Both the position numbers and the translations under genes were made by a program. A stretch of 55,158 bases of DNA, taken from Polyangiaceae bacterium. Its GTDB lineage: Bacteria > Myxococcota_A > Polyangia > Polyangiales > Polyangiaceae. Below, piece after piece: positions 45,584 through 54,361 of this stretch (its first letter is position 1; every line of letters starts with the position of its first letter). The stretch covers positions 1 through 55,158 of the forward strand of contig JANXOF010000074.1 in the NCBI GenBank assembly GCA_025353725.1, in the 5' to 3' direction. Below the pieces are notes generated by a model. The model saw nothing but the letters and a program-made list of their open reading frames with translations, was not told the DNA's origin and did no database searches.

Positions 45584-46728
45584 GCGTTGGCCGTGACTTT
45601 TCTGAGCGAAGTCAGGAGTCGCTCATGTTGCGTGTCATCGCCAATCGTAATCCTCAGCTGGTCGCTAAGATGCGGTCCGCTTTTGTGGAAGCTGCGCACG
45701 AGAATCCCATCGCGAACGAGATGGGCGAGCACTCGCTCCGAGGGGATGGGCGTCTTCACCCAAAGAAAGTTTGCCGCACTCGGCGTGACGAAGAAGCCCT
45801 CGATTTGCGCAATGGCCATCGCGAGACGTTCACGCGCCGCCACGACGCGCGCAATCCCCTCCTGCACCTCATCCCAAGCGTCTTCGAGCACGGCCGCGAC
45901 GGCGACTTGACTCGTCTCACTCACGTTGAAAGGTTGACGCGTTTTGTCTATCTCGTCGACAAGGCTCACGTCGGCTTCGAGCCATCCGACGCGCAGCGCA
46001 GCAAGTCCGATCTTGCTTACAGTCCGAAGGATCGCGAGGTGCGGATAGCGCGTGCGCAATTCGCGAAGCGAGGTACCAGGACCCGAATAGTCCACATAGG
46101 CCTCGTCAACGATGACGAGTGCGGCGTCACCTGCCCCTCCCAAGTGGCCACTCACGCCGGAGCCCGCGCACGCCTCGATCACGGCCTCGAGTCGGTCAAG
46201 GCTCATGCGGTTACCGGTCGGGTTGTTCGGACTCGCGACGAAAACCACGCTCGGCTGGGACTCTTTGATAGCCCGCGTGGTCGCGGGAACGTCCAAATCC
46301 CAGGCTGCGTCGAGCGGAACCTCGATAGGCTCGAGCCCATGCCCGCGCGCCGTGATTCGGTACATCACGAACGTCGGAGTCGGCGTCAGAATCACGCCAA
46401 GTGCGTTCGATCGACGCGGGCGCGAAAGCGCATTGGTGACGAGCGCGATGACTTCATCGGACCCCGTTCCGACGAGCAAATCGGCCGGTTTCGCACCTGT
46501 TCGCTTCGCAATGGCCTCTTTCAAGCGAAGCGCTCGAGGGTCGGGGTAGCGTTCGAGCTGCACCCCTGCGAGTGCCTGCGCTACAACCTCACGGACGCGC
46601 GGCCCACAGGGAGGCGCCTCGTTCGCATCGAGCTTGACTTCGATGCCCTCGGGCTCGTGGGGCACGTACGCGACGAGCCCGCTGAGTTCCGGTCTCAGGA
46701 GCTCACGGACACTCTCAAGCGCGCGCAT
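45580..46728 (-). CDS. hisC: Histidinol-phosphate aminotransferase
   Basis: The PLP-dependent enzyme converts imidazole-acetol phosphate to histidinol phosphate in histidine synthesis. From ATG 46728 it has 382 aa. Signatures are KLDANEAPP near the start, GTGSDEVIALV, ASPNNPTGN, VDEAYVDYSG and the PLP-lysine motif RTVSKIGLAALRVGW. A longer form from GTG 46782 would overlap the Lon-like gene by 29 bp; the shorter start fits the usual HisC N-terminus better. No other his genes are nearby. It lies between the Lon-like gene and a lipoprotein gene that overlaps its stop. Confidence 0.92.
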   Translation of the reverse strand: MRALESVRELLRPELSGLVAYVPHEPEGIEVKLDANEAPPCGPRVREVVAQALAGVQLERYPDPRALRLKEAIAKRTGAKPADLLVGTGSDEVIALVTNALSRPRRSNALGVILTPTPTFVMYRITARGHGLEPIEVPLDAAWDLDVPATTRAIKESQPSVVFVASPNNPTGNRMSLDRLEAVIEACAGSGVSGHLGGAGDAALVIVDEAYVDYSGPGTSLRELRTRYPHLAILRTVSKIGLAALRVGWLEADVSLVDEIDKTRQPFNVSETSQVAVAAVLEDAWDEVQEGIARVVAARERLAMAIAQIEGFFVTPSAANFLWVKTPIPSERVLAHLVRDGILVRSFHKSGPHLSDQLRITIGDDTQHERLLTSLRKVTANA

Positions 46729-46753
46729 GCACGACGCGCTCGCGGAGTCTTGC

Positions 46754-49700
46754 TCAGCGGGGTCGGTAATCACCGGCTTCACTCAAATCGGTATGACTCA
46801 CATCGTCCATAGACTCGAGAGCGGGAGGACCGCCGTGATGCGCCTCGGCCTCGCGGAGCCGCTCCGCAATTTCGATGACCCGGCGTTCGACGCGACCAAA
46901 GACGCTCGCCGCAGGAAAGCGACCTGCGCCGTCACGCTCGCCCGCCGGCACGCCGGTGAGTACTTCAATGCCTTGGGCGACGGTGGCGACGGCGTAGAGG
47001 TGAAAGGTACCGTCGGCAATCGCGCGGGCTACGTCCTCGCGGAGGACCAAATGTTCCAGGTTCGAACGCGGGAGCATCACTCCCTGTTTGCTATTCAGGC
47101 CGCGGGCGCGGCAGAGGTCGAAAAACCCTTCGATTTTTGCGCAAACGCCGCCAATGGCTTGAATCTCACCTAGCTGATTGACACTACCAGTCACGGCAAT
47201 GCCTTGGTCAATCCCGACATCAGACAAGGCCGAAAGAACGCCGAAAAGTTCGCTCGAAGAGGCACTGTCGCCATCGATTTCTCCGTAGCTTTGTTCAAAC
47301 GCTATTTGCGCTTTTAGGCTTAGGGGACGCTCTTGGCCGAAGATTCGTGAAAGATACCCGCGAATGATAGCGACGCCCTTCGTGTGAATCGCGCCGCCAA
47401 GCTGCGCCTCGTGCTCGACGTCGACGAGACCCTCGCGACCGAGCGCGACAACGGCCGTGATGCGCATCGGTTGCCCGAACTCTACGTCGCCTGCAGAGTA
47501 CACGGAAAGCCCGTTCACGACCCCAACTCGGGAGCCCTCCGTGTCGAGCGCGACTTCGCCGCGGAGCGTGAGCTCGCGGATGTGCCTCTCGGCTGCGCCC
47601 GCACGGTCACGGCGCTCGCGCCACGCGACCTCGATGTCTTCCGCCGTCACCAAGCTGCCCGTGGGCGTGGTCGAGGCGTGAAACGGAAGCCCTGCGCGCG
47701 AGTTCGGCCCCGTTTCGTTCCAATCACTGTTTTCAAAGGCTCGCGCCGCCGCGAGCGCGCTTGCGAAGGCCGCCGTTTCTTCAAGCGGAGCGAGCGCGAG
47801 AGCGAGCTTTTGGCGATCGCCCGCGAGGCGCGTGGCGAGGTCGAGCAGTGTGGCTCGCGCGCTCCGGTCGAACTCTCCCCACTCACGCTCGCGCGCCATC
47901 TGCATGAGGTAAGCGTCGAGCGCGCGAAGGTTTTCCGTCGTCCGTGGGATCGACGGCTCTATCTCGACCTTCACCCTGAAAAGCGCGGCAAAGTCGGCGT
48001 CGGCATCCAGCAGTACCGAATACAAATCGGGAGGCCCGACAAGCACGACCCGCACGCGAATCGGCACGGGGACGGGGCGAAGCGTCGTCGCGTAGAGGCC
48101 AAGCGGCCCGAGCGGGTCTTCCGCGCCAATCCGACGCTCGCGCATGATGCGTTTCATGCGCTCCCAGATGATCGGATCCGTCATGAGGTCGGCGGCACGA
48201 ACGACGAGCACGCCTCCCGAAGCCTGATGGAGCGATCCAGGCCGGATGCGTGTAAAGTCCGTGAGGAGTGCACCGAAACGAGCACGACGTTCGAGGTAGC
48301 CAAACAAGTTCGGGTACGTAGGGTTCGTCTCGTAAACGACGGGTGGAGGCGCATCTTCGTCGTGCGCCACCAGCAGGTTGACTTTGAACCGATTGAGCCG
48401 AGTCGCGTGCTCCGGATCGTTGTCGGGCGTACCTTGTGCCTCAGCTTGCTCCTCGGTCACCTGCTGCGGCGGCCCCTGCTCGACGAAGTCGGACCAGTCG
48501 GCCACGAGCGCTTTTTCAACGTTGTCGAGGTACGAGAGCACATCACAACCGAAGTCGCTGAGCAGCGTTTTGAGCTCACCGAGCGCGCGCTGAATGACGG
48601 CCTCTGAGAGGCGTGACATGGCCTCCTCGCGCGCGGCGTCGAAGCGTGCATTTTGGTCGCGCACGAGCCCAGCAGCCTTCTCTACTTCGGTCGTAAGGCG
48701 GTCTTCGGCTTCACCGAGCGCCTTTTTGGTCGATTCGTCGAGGGCTGTAAACTGCTCGGCTGAGAGCGGCTTTCCGTGCAGGATCGGGAACGTCTGGACC
48801 CCTCCCTGAACCGTTCGAATACCGAAACCGAGCGTCTTCGCGGCCACTTCGAGGCCCGAGAGAACTTCGCGGTTTTTGCCTTCGAGATCGTGCGCAAGAC
48901 GTTGGGTGGCTTTGCGCACTTCGTCATGCTGCGAGAGCCCCTGAATCTCCGTCCGGAGGCGCTCGATCAGCGCGACCATCGCGGCGACAAGCGTAGCGCC
49001 CGCACCGGCCGGAACCATGAGCGGCTTGGGAGCCTCTGGCCTATCGAAGTCGTGAACGTAGACGATGTCAGGCGGGGTTTCTCGGCCCTTCGCGAATCGT
49101 TGAGCGTACCGAACGACGTCTTGCTCGATCATCACCTGCGAGGAGGCGGCAACGTAGACGTGGAAGCTTGGCTCTCTCGCCGCGAGCCCGAGCGTCAGCG
49201 CGCGGCGCGCGACCGTACCGACGAGTTCGAACAAACCGCCACTCTCGCGGGGCGTCTCTTCGAGGATCGCCGGGTCCGTGTACTGCGCAACGAGAGCGGC
49301 AGGAATGCGGAAGGGCTCTCGACCTTTTCCAGGCGCTGGAGCGCGGTTTGCGTCGAGCCACGCACGCACGGGGCTTACGACGGCCGACTCGAGCTCGAGA
49401 ACGACAGGCGGCGAGAGCTTCTCCAACCCATCCGACCCGGCGGCCTCCGCATCGCCCTGGACGTCCGGCCGCGAACGCTCTCGCAGCTCGGCTTCCGAAG
49501 GAGCTACGAGGGTCTCCCGGCGCGGCGAAGGGCGCTTTCGCGGCGCCAAACGTTCGGCACCCGACGAAGAGTCAGCCTTGGCGGCCTTTGACGGCCGTTC
49601 GGCGGGAACAGGTTTGGATCCTGGATCTTTCGCGGTTTTAGCGAGATTACGAGAGGACAACGACGGAGAGGACAAGGCTAGAGGAGAGGCAGCAATGTCC

Positions 49701-49801
49701 CGACCTGCTCCCGCATGCGGCGCGTGAACGTGAGGAACGTGAGGAACGTGAGACGGAGGACGACCCTTGGGCAGGCGGGCTGACTTGCCGCGGTAGAGCA
49801 T
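46754..49801 (-). CDS. Lon-like serine protease with degenerate ATPase domain (LonC/LonB-type)
   Basis: The 1,015-aa protein starts with about 150 low-complexity residues (Pro/Ser/Lys-rich). An AAA_32-type region (about 165-620) follows, and then a Lon proteolytic domain (about 780-970). The catalytic dyad is intact: S846 in DGDSASS and K889 in GGVCAKIEG, 43 residues apart as in E. coli Lon. Where a P-loop is expected (HVYVAASSQVMIEQ, 214-227) no GxxGxGK is present, and the Walker B acidic residue position reads GGVLVVRAADL with R535. This resembles LonC proteases reported to be ATP-independent. hisC follows 25 bp downstream. It is divergent from the adenylate cyclase gene. Confidence 0.85.
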   Translation of the reverse strand: MLYRGKSARLPKGRPPSHVPHVPHVHAPHAGAGRDIAASPLALSSPSLSSRNLAKTAKDPGSKPVPAERPSKAAKADSSSGAERLAPRKRPSPRRETLVAPSEAELRERSRPDVQGDAEAAGSDGLEKLSPPVVLELESAVVSPVRAWLDANRAPAPGKGREPFRIPAALVAQYTDPAILEETPRESGGLFELVGTVARRALTLGLAAREPSFHVYVAASSQVMIEQDVVRYAQRFAKGRETPPDIVYVHDFDRPEAPKPLMVPAGAGATLVAAMVALIERLRTEIQGLSQHDEVRKATQRLAHDLEGKNREVLSGLEVAAKTLGFGIRTVQGGVQTFPILHGKPLSAEQFTALDESTKKALGEAEDRLTTEVEKAAGLVRDQNARFDAAREEAMSRLSEAVIQRALGELKTLLSDFGCDVLSYLDNVEKALVADWSDFVEQGPPQQVTEEQAEAQGTPDNDPEHATRLNRFKVNLLVAHDEDAPPPVVYETNPTYPNLFGYLERRARFGALLTDFTRIRPGSLHQASGGVLVVRAADLMTDPIIWERMKRIMRERRIGAEDPLGPLGLYATTLRPVPVPIRVRVVLVGPPDLYSVLLDADADFAALFRVKVEIEPSIPRTTENLRALDAYLMQMAREREWGEFDRSARATLLDLATRLAGDRQKLALALAPLEETAAFASALAAARAFENSDWNETGPNSRAGLPFHASTTPTGSLVTAEDIEVAWRERRDRAGAAERHIRELTLRGEVALDTEGSRVGVVNGLSVYSAGDVEFGQPMRITAVVALGREGLVDVEHEAQLGGAIHTKGVAIIRGYLSRIFGQERPLSLKAQIAFEQSYGEIDGDSASSSELFGVLSALSDVGIDQGIAVTGSVNQLGEIQAIGGVCAKIEGFFDLCRARGLNSKQGVMLPRSNLEHLVLREDVARAIADGTFHLYAVATVAQGIEVLTGVPAGERDGAGRFPAASVFGRVERRVIEIAERLREAEAHHGGPPALESMDDVSHTDLSEAGDYRPR

Positions 49802-49981
49802 ATCTTAATAGGGTACCAGACGACGCACCTCTATGGGGTGAGGAGATGGCCGTCAAGGAGCGCGATGACGCGGCGCGTGCTTGAACTTGCGCGAAAAGAC
49901 GCCTTCCGCAAGATCATCGCAGCGCGATGACGTTATGCCCTGTTCCCTGACGGTCGCTCGCGGTACGTTGGCGTCAAGGCG

Positions 49982-52003
49982 ATGGCGCGTTTGATCCTCG
50001 CAACGGTCGAGGGACAGCAGGCAATTGAGTTGCGGCCCACCAACAGCCTGGGCCGGCACCCCAACAATTCGATTCAGCTCCTCGACAAGATCGTTTCCAA
50101 AGAGCATTGCATCCTCGAGCAACGCGACACGGGCTACGTGCTCCGCGACCTCGGAAGCCTCAACGGAACTTACGTAAACGGCGAACGTGTGCGCGGCGAA
50201 ATGCCCGTGCGCCACGGCGACGAGGTCGCTCTCGGCTCTACCCGCGCTCGGTACGACGACGGCTTCGGACCGCCCATCGACTTTAGCGCCGCCGCACCGT
50301 TCGCTCGCGGTCCGGGGCCGATGGGAGGCGTGGGACCGGGCGCCATCGCACATCCGACCCACGCGGCGCCCCCCGCGCCGGTCGAGTCTAACGCATGGTC
50401 GAAAGGGCAGAGCTCGCCGCCTCCGCCCATTTCGACCGGTCCTGGAACTTCCTTGGGCCAAGGGGCGCTTGGTCGGCAGCCCTCAAGACCGTTCGCCGGC
50501 CAGGGCGGAGCTGGCGGACCGAGCGGAACGATCGGCATGCCGCTCGCCGGTTCGGTCGGAGCCGCCGTACGAGCGGCCGGACCGACCGCGCAATCTCCTT
50601 CACCCTTTGCGCAGGCAGGGTATGCGCAGCCCCGCCAGCACGCGCCGAACTATGCAGGCGGCCCACCTCCCCTTCCTTTTGCGCAGGCGCCGCCACATGC
50701 GCCGAGCATGCGAGGTACGCGCGTCGACGTCCTCAATTCGGCGCGTGCGATCGGTACCCAGATCACTGCCCAGACGAAGGGCTTCGTTCCCTTCGATCAA
50801 ATTCAGCACGATCCGGCGCAGCTCCGCGTGGACTACGAACGCCTGCGCCTGACGTGGGAACTTTCGCGCGATATTGGCCTAGAGCGGGACCTTGATCAGC
50901 TCCTACACAAGATCTTAATCTCGCTTTTCAAATTCGTGAACGCCGACCGCGCGGTCATTTTACTTCGCGAGGACGACGGCACGCTGCTCCCTCGCGCCGC
51001 CCACCGTCGCGACGGCACGGACACGGCGATTCAAGTCAGCTCCACCATCCTCAACCACGTCGTCACAGAGCGCGCCTCCGTCCTCACGCACGACGCTTCC
51101 ATGGACTTCGCGGCCTCGAAGGGCAAATCGATGATCCTCAATCGGATCTCGAGTGCCATCGTGGTTCCACTGCTCCACGAAAAAGAGGTTTTGGGCGCGC
51201 TTTGGCTCGACAGCGAGTCTCTCGCTCAGTTTCAGCAGAAGGACCTCGAGCTCGTCACAACGGTCGGCAATCAGGCTGCGATGTTCATCGAGAACATCCT
51301 GCTAGGAAAGAAGATCGAAAAAGAGATTATGACGCGCGAGCGGTTCAGCCGGCTCTTGTCGCCGAACGTTGCTGAACAAGTCATTTCGGGCAAGCTCGAA
51401 GTCAAAAAAGGCGGAGTGCACGTTCCTGAGTGCACGGTATTCAACTCGGATATTCGTGGCTTTACGCGCATGAGCGAAGGCGCCGGCGCGGGGGTCATCA
51501 ACGACCTGCTGAATGAATACTTCGAGCTGATGGTCGAGACGATCTTCAAGTACGAGGGCACGCTCGATAAGTTCATGGGGGACGGAATCATGGCGTTTTG
51601 GGGTGCGCCGTTGACGCAGCCCGACGACCCGATTCGAGCCGTCATGTGCGCGCTCGACCAGATGGAGGCGCTCGGTAAGTTCAACCGAAAGCGCGCTGAA
51701 AGCGACCACCCACCTCTCGCGGTCGGCATGGGACTTTACACGGGTCCGCTTGTTGCCGGCTACGTTGGAAGCTCGCTCGCGATGAGTTACACGGTGATCG
51801 GCGACACGGCGAACACGAGCGCGCGACTGTGCGGTATTGCCCTCGCCGGGCAGGTCCTCGTGAGCGAATCGACGCTCGCGCGCCTTGGGCCTCGGTTCGA
51901 GTTCGAGGAGCTCGCCCCAGCACACCTCAAGGGCAAAGAGAAACCGCTCCGAATCTTCAATATCAAGCGTGAGAAACCCAGTGCCGTAATGAAAGCGTTC
52001 TAG
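49982..52003 (+). CDS. Class III adenylate cyclase with FHA and GAF domains
   Basis: The 673-aa protein joins three modules. An FHA domain (1-95) has GRHPNN (24-29), SKEH (39-42) and NGTYVNG (61-67), and should bind phosphothreonine. A Pro/Ala/Gly-rich linker runs about 100-270. A GAF domain (about 300-455) follows, then a class III cyclase (about 480-645). Metal-binding D490 and D534 are 44 residues apart, as is usual. K530 with T604 fits ATP specificity, and N611 and R615 match the transition-state pair. All catalytic residues are present, so cAMP production is likely. The FHA suggests control by a Ser/Thr kinase. It stands alone and is convergent with the methyltransferase gene. Confidence 0.92.
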   Translation: MARLILATVEGQQAIELRPTNSLGRHPNNSIQLLDKIVSKEHCILEQRDTGYVLRDLGSLNGTYVNGERVRGEMPVRHGDEVALGSTRARYDDGFGPPIDFSAAAPFARGPGPMGGVGPGAIAHPTHAAPPAPVESNAWSKGQSSPPPPISTGPGTSLGQGALGRQPSRPFAGQGGAGGPSGTIGMPLAGSVGAAVRAAGPTAQSPSPFAQAGYAQPRQHAPNYAGGPPPLPFAQAPPHAPSMRGTRVDVLNSARAIGTQITAQTKGFVPFDQIQHDPAQLRVDYERLRLTWELSRDIGLERDLDQLLHKILISLFKFVNADRAVILLREDDGTLLPRAAHRRDGTDTAIQVSSTILNHVVTERASVLTHDASMDFAASKGKSMILNRISSAIVVPLLHEKEVLGALWLDSESLAQFQQKDLELVTTVGNQAAMFIENILLGKKIEKEIMTRERFSRLLSPNVAEQVISGKLEVKKGGVHVPECTVFNSDIRGFTRMSEGAGAGVINDLLNEYFELMVETIFKYEGTLDKFMGDGIMAFWGAPLTQPDDPIRAVMCALDQMEALGKFNRKRAESDHPPLAVGMGLYTGPLVAGYVGSSLAMSYTVIGDTANTSARLCGIALAGQVLVSESTLARLGPRFEFEELAPAHLKGKEKPLRIFNIKREKPSAVMKAF

Positions 52004-52022
52004 TCAGGCTCGAACACGCGAT

Positions 52023-52841
52023 TTACGCTCGGGCGCGAGCCTGAATAAACGCGTAGAAAAATACGCTGTTCGGGTCGGACGCCACGCGCTCGAGCTCTTT
52101 TCGCATTCCCTCGACGACGCTCTCATCGACGTTGCCCGCTTTGAGCATCGCGGGCGCTCCAGACAGCAAGAGATCCGACCAGTAGGCTAAAAATTCGGCG
52201 CGCTCAAGCGGGTCGCGATTGTCGAGATGGTAACTCTTTACCTTGGTTTGCACCTCACGAAACCCAGTGGCCTGAAGCAGATTACCAAGCTTCGCGCCGA
52301 CGAACGGATCGCCTCCGACCGCGAGCTGGTGCTCGTTGAAAGCGGTCCAGTAGCGAAGCGTATCCGGGCTGTAGGGGTCGAGGAAAAACGTCGCGTTGAA
52401 GACCTCACTGCACACGACCGGACTTCCCGGAACGAGCACGCGTCGAACTTCCTCCAGCACCCGCGACGCGTCGCCCACGTGCTCGAGCACCCAGCAAAGG
52501 AACGCGGAATCGAACGTCGCCGGACCGTAGGGTAGCTGCGTCGCATCGGCTTTCGTGAGCGTATAGCGGCCTTGCGCCCACGGCACGGCGCCAAGGTGGC
52601 GTCGCGCCTCTTCGAGCTGCGCGTCGTTAATCTCTACGCCCGTCACATGGAGATCGGGCCAGAAGCGTAGCAAAAGCTCCGTCTGAGCCCCTACCCCGGC
52701 GCCGACCTCGAGCAGTCTCGTGCGCTTGCGATAAGGCAACCTGTCATGCACAAACGGCGCGAGGAAACGCGCTTGATGGTGAAGGCGTTCACGCTCTTCG
52801 TCACTATATCCATGCAGGTAACCGGTCGGCGTTTGCGGCAC
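52023..52841 (-). CDS. Class I SAM-dependent methyltransferase
   Basis: The 272-aa product from GTG 52841 has motif I LLEVGAGVGAQTELLL (43-58), an acidic end of strand 2 (GVEIND), motif II/III around KADATQLPYG, and the post-motif CWVLEHVGD. It belongs to the Methyltransf_11/25 group. The N-terminal GYSDEERERLHHQA resembles the start of methyltransferases near small-molecule tailoring genes. It lacks the cysteine set of ArsM, so its place after the ars genes does not make it an arsenite methyltransferase. It lies 45 bp downstream of the truncated aquaporin on the same strand. Confidence 0.8.
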   Translation of the reverse strand: MPQTPTGYLHGYSDEERERLHHQARFLAPFVHDRLPYRKRTRLLEVGAGVGAQTELLLRFWPDLHVTGVEINDAQLEEARRHLGAVPWAQGRYTLTKADATQLPYGPATFDSAFLCWVLEHVGDASRVLEEVRRVLVPGSPVVCSEVFNATFFLDPYSPDTLRYWTAFNEHQLAVGGDPFVGAKLGNLLQATGFREVQTKVKSYHLDNRDPLERAEFLAYWSDLLLSGAPAMLKAGNVDESVVEGMRKELERVASDPNSVFFYAFIQARARA

Positions 52842-52886
52842 GTCCGGAGCGTATCCGGTTCGCGTGCAACTCTCGAGAGAAGGAGA

Positions 52887-53141
52887 CTAGACGCCTCTTT
52901 CCGCACTCCATCCTTCACGTGCGAGGAGGGTCGCTATGCGGACGCGAAGGATCAGTGCGACGAGCCCTGCACCGGTCGCCACGGTGTTCGCGAGCAGCGC
53001 GATCGCCGTATTGGCTTGCGCGAGTTGCTCGGCCATAATCCCCGAGCCGACCACCATCGCGAGCAAAAGCGCCGTGCCGAGCCACTCCGCGAAGAGCCTC
53101 TGCGCCACGAACGCGCGCGGGAATGCACAGCTCTCGCTCAC
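52887..53141 (-). pseudogene. Truncated aquaporin (AqpS-like), N-terminal fragment
   Basis: The 84-residue frame matches the start of aquaporins found in arsenic operons: FAEWLGTALLLAMVVGSGIMAEQLA, then ALLANTVATGAGLVALIL. It diverges after about residue 62 into LRVRIATLLAREGW and stops. Both NPA pore motifs are absent, so no channel can form. Full-length members have about 230 residues. The GTG start overlaps the arsH stop by 4 bp, the normal order arsR-arsH-aqpS. The missing 3' part appears to have been lost by deletion. Confidence 0.7.
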
Positions 53142-53912
53142 GAGCCGCGCGTTCCGCCCCCGACCCTTTGACCAAGTACGCTAGGAGGCGCGGCGGCGGG
53201 GCTCGGTGCGGACTCCTTGCGTTCGCCGTAGCGGCTCGTGAGGTAGCCGTCGCTGTCTCGAACAAGGAGGGTGAACTTGACGAGCTCCTCCATCACGTCG
53301 ACGACCCGATCGTAGTACGTATACGGCTTCATCCTGCCTTCGTCGTCAAATTCCTGAAACGCCTTCGCGACGGAAGATTGATTCGGAATCGTTACCATGC
53401 GCATCCACCGACCGAGAAGGCGAAGCGCGTTCACGGCATTGAACGACTGCGATCCGCCAGAGACTTGCATGACCGCGAGGGTCCGGCCCTGCGTAGGCCT
53501 TTAGGCTGCCTATGTTGAGCGGCAACCCATCAATCTGACTCTTCATGACGCCGGTGAGCGTGCCGTGACGCTCGGGGCTGCACCAAACCTGCCCCTCGGA
53601 CCATTCAGAAAGCGACCTGAGCTCCTGTACTTTGGGGTCGTCGGCCTCGGTACTGTCGGGCATCGGCAGTCCGCGCGGATCAAAGACACGCGTCTCGGCT
53701 CCCAATCGTTCGAGAAGCCGCGCGGCCTCGAGCGTGAGAAATCGGCGATACGATCACTCGCGAAGCGAGCCGTAGAGCAGCAAGAGTCGGGGACGATGCG
53801 ACGACCTCGTCGACGACCCGTGCAGGGGGAGCTTTGTGAAATCAGGGACGTCGAACGCTTCACTTGCGATATTCGGAACGTCTTCGGCTAACCTTTTTTC
53901 GGTAGACAACAT
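53138..53912 (-). pseudogene. arsH: arsH pseudogene (nonsense codon and frameshift)
   Basis: ArsH is an NADPH:FMN oxidoreductase that oxidises organoarsenicals. Reading from ATG 53912 (overlapping the arsR stop as TAATG), the product matches ArsH: IASEAFDVPDF, LLLLYGSLRE, then TGA at 53756-53754 where an Arg is expected, then SYRRFLTLEAARLLERLGAETRVFDPRGLPMPDS and EGQVWCSPERHG. Near 53495-53505 one surplus base shifts the frame; the rest ([42 protein letters not shown]) continues to 53138. The first open segment would give only 52 residues. Two independent lesions argue for decay, although base-call errors cannot be excluded. Confidence 0.85.
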
Positions 53913-54220
53913 TAGCAACATTCTCCAGCGCCGGCTTTGCAGCAGTCTTCCCAGAGGTAGTCCGTAAGCGCTCGGAGGGCCGGGAACACCGCCGAGTAAA
54001 AGATGTACGTTCCGTCACGGCGGGCATCGAGCAACCCAGCCCTCGAGAGGCGGTCGATGTGATGGCTCAGCGTCGACGCCGGGACATCGAGCTTTGCTTG
54101 AATCTCGCCCACCGCGGCGCCTTCGGGCCCAGACTTTACGACGTGACGAAGCACGGCGAGCCTCACTGGGTGCCCGAGCGCCCCAAGTTCTGCGGCGTGC
54201 CTTCCCAGCGCACTACTCAT
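53912..54220 (-). CDS. arsR: ArsR family metalloregulatory repressor
   Basis: The 102-aa winged-helix protein has the ArsR/SmtB layout. The recognition helix lies around VPASTLSHHIDRLSRAGLL (47-64) and the wing is ARRDGTYIFYS. A C-terminal cysteine cluster (C93, C94, C101, C102 in EDCCKAGAGECC) is the likely arsenite or antimonite site, as in repressors whose inducer-binding thiols lie near the C-terminus rather than in the DNA-binding helix. It would repress its own operon in the absence of metalloid. It appears intact while its downstream genes are broken. The ATG lies next to a promoter-like AT-rich element, giving little or no leader. Confidence 0.9.
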   Translation of the reverse strand: MSSALGRHAAELGALGHPVRLAVLRHVVKSGPEGAAVGEIQAKLDVPASTLSHHIDRLSRAGLLDARRDGTYIFYSAVFPALRALTDYLWEDCCKAGAGECC

Positions 54221-54226
54221 TTTATA

Positions 54227-54255
54227 ATTCTAGTTCTTTCGAATCATTTGGACAA
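54227..54255 (-). promoter_or_regulatory. Putative arsR promoter/operator
   Basis: On the minus strand TTGTCC (54255-54250), a 17-bp spacer and TAGAAT (54232-54227) form a good sigma70-type promoter whose start point would fall at or within a few bases of the arsR ATG at 54220, implying a leaderless or very short leader. The stretch is unusually AT-rich for this genome. The spacer contains a TTCGAA palindrome where ArsR could bind. Confidence 0.5.
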
Positions 54256-54361
54256 CAATTTTGGATTCCCGTAGCGGGGACTTGCGGAGGATCAGGCGTC
54301 CTGACGCTATGGCAGACAAGGACATCGTCCGAGCCGATGCGCAACGCGCAGACTTGACGAC

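Noticed and set aside
45625-48607. Long plus-strand frames opposite hisC and the Lon-like gene
   Set aside because: Antisense shadows; the minus-strand products carry complete catalytic motifs.
52023-52841. ArsM arsenite methyltransferase
   Set aside because: It follows the ars genes but lacks the conserved cysteine ligands of ArsM.
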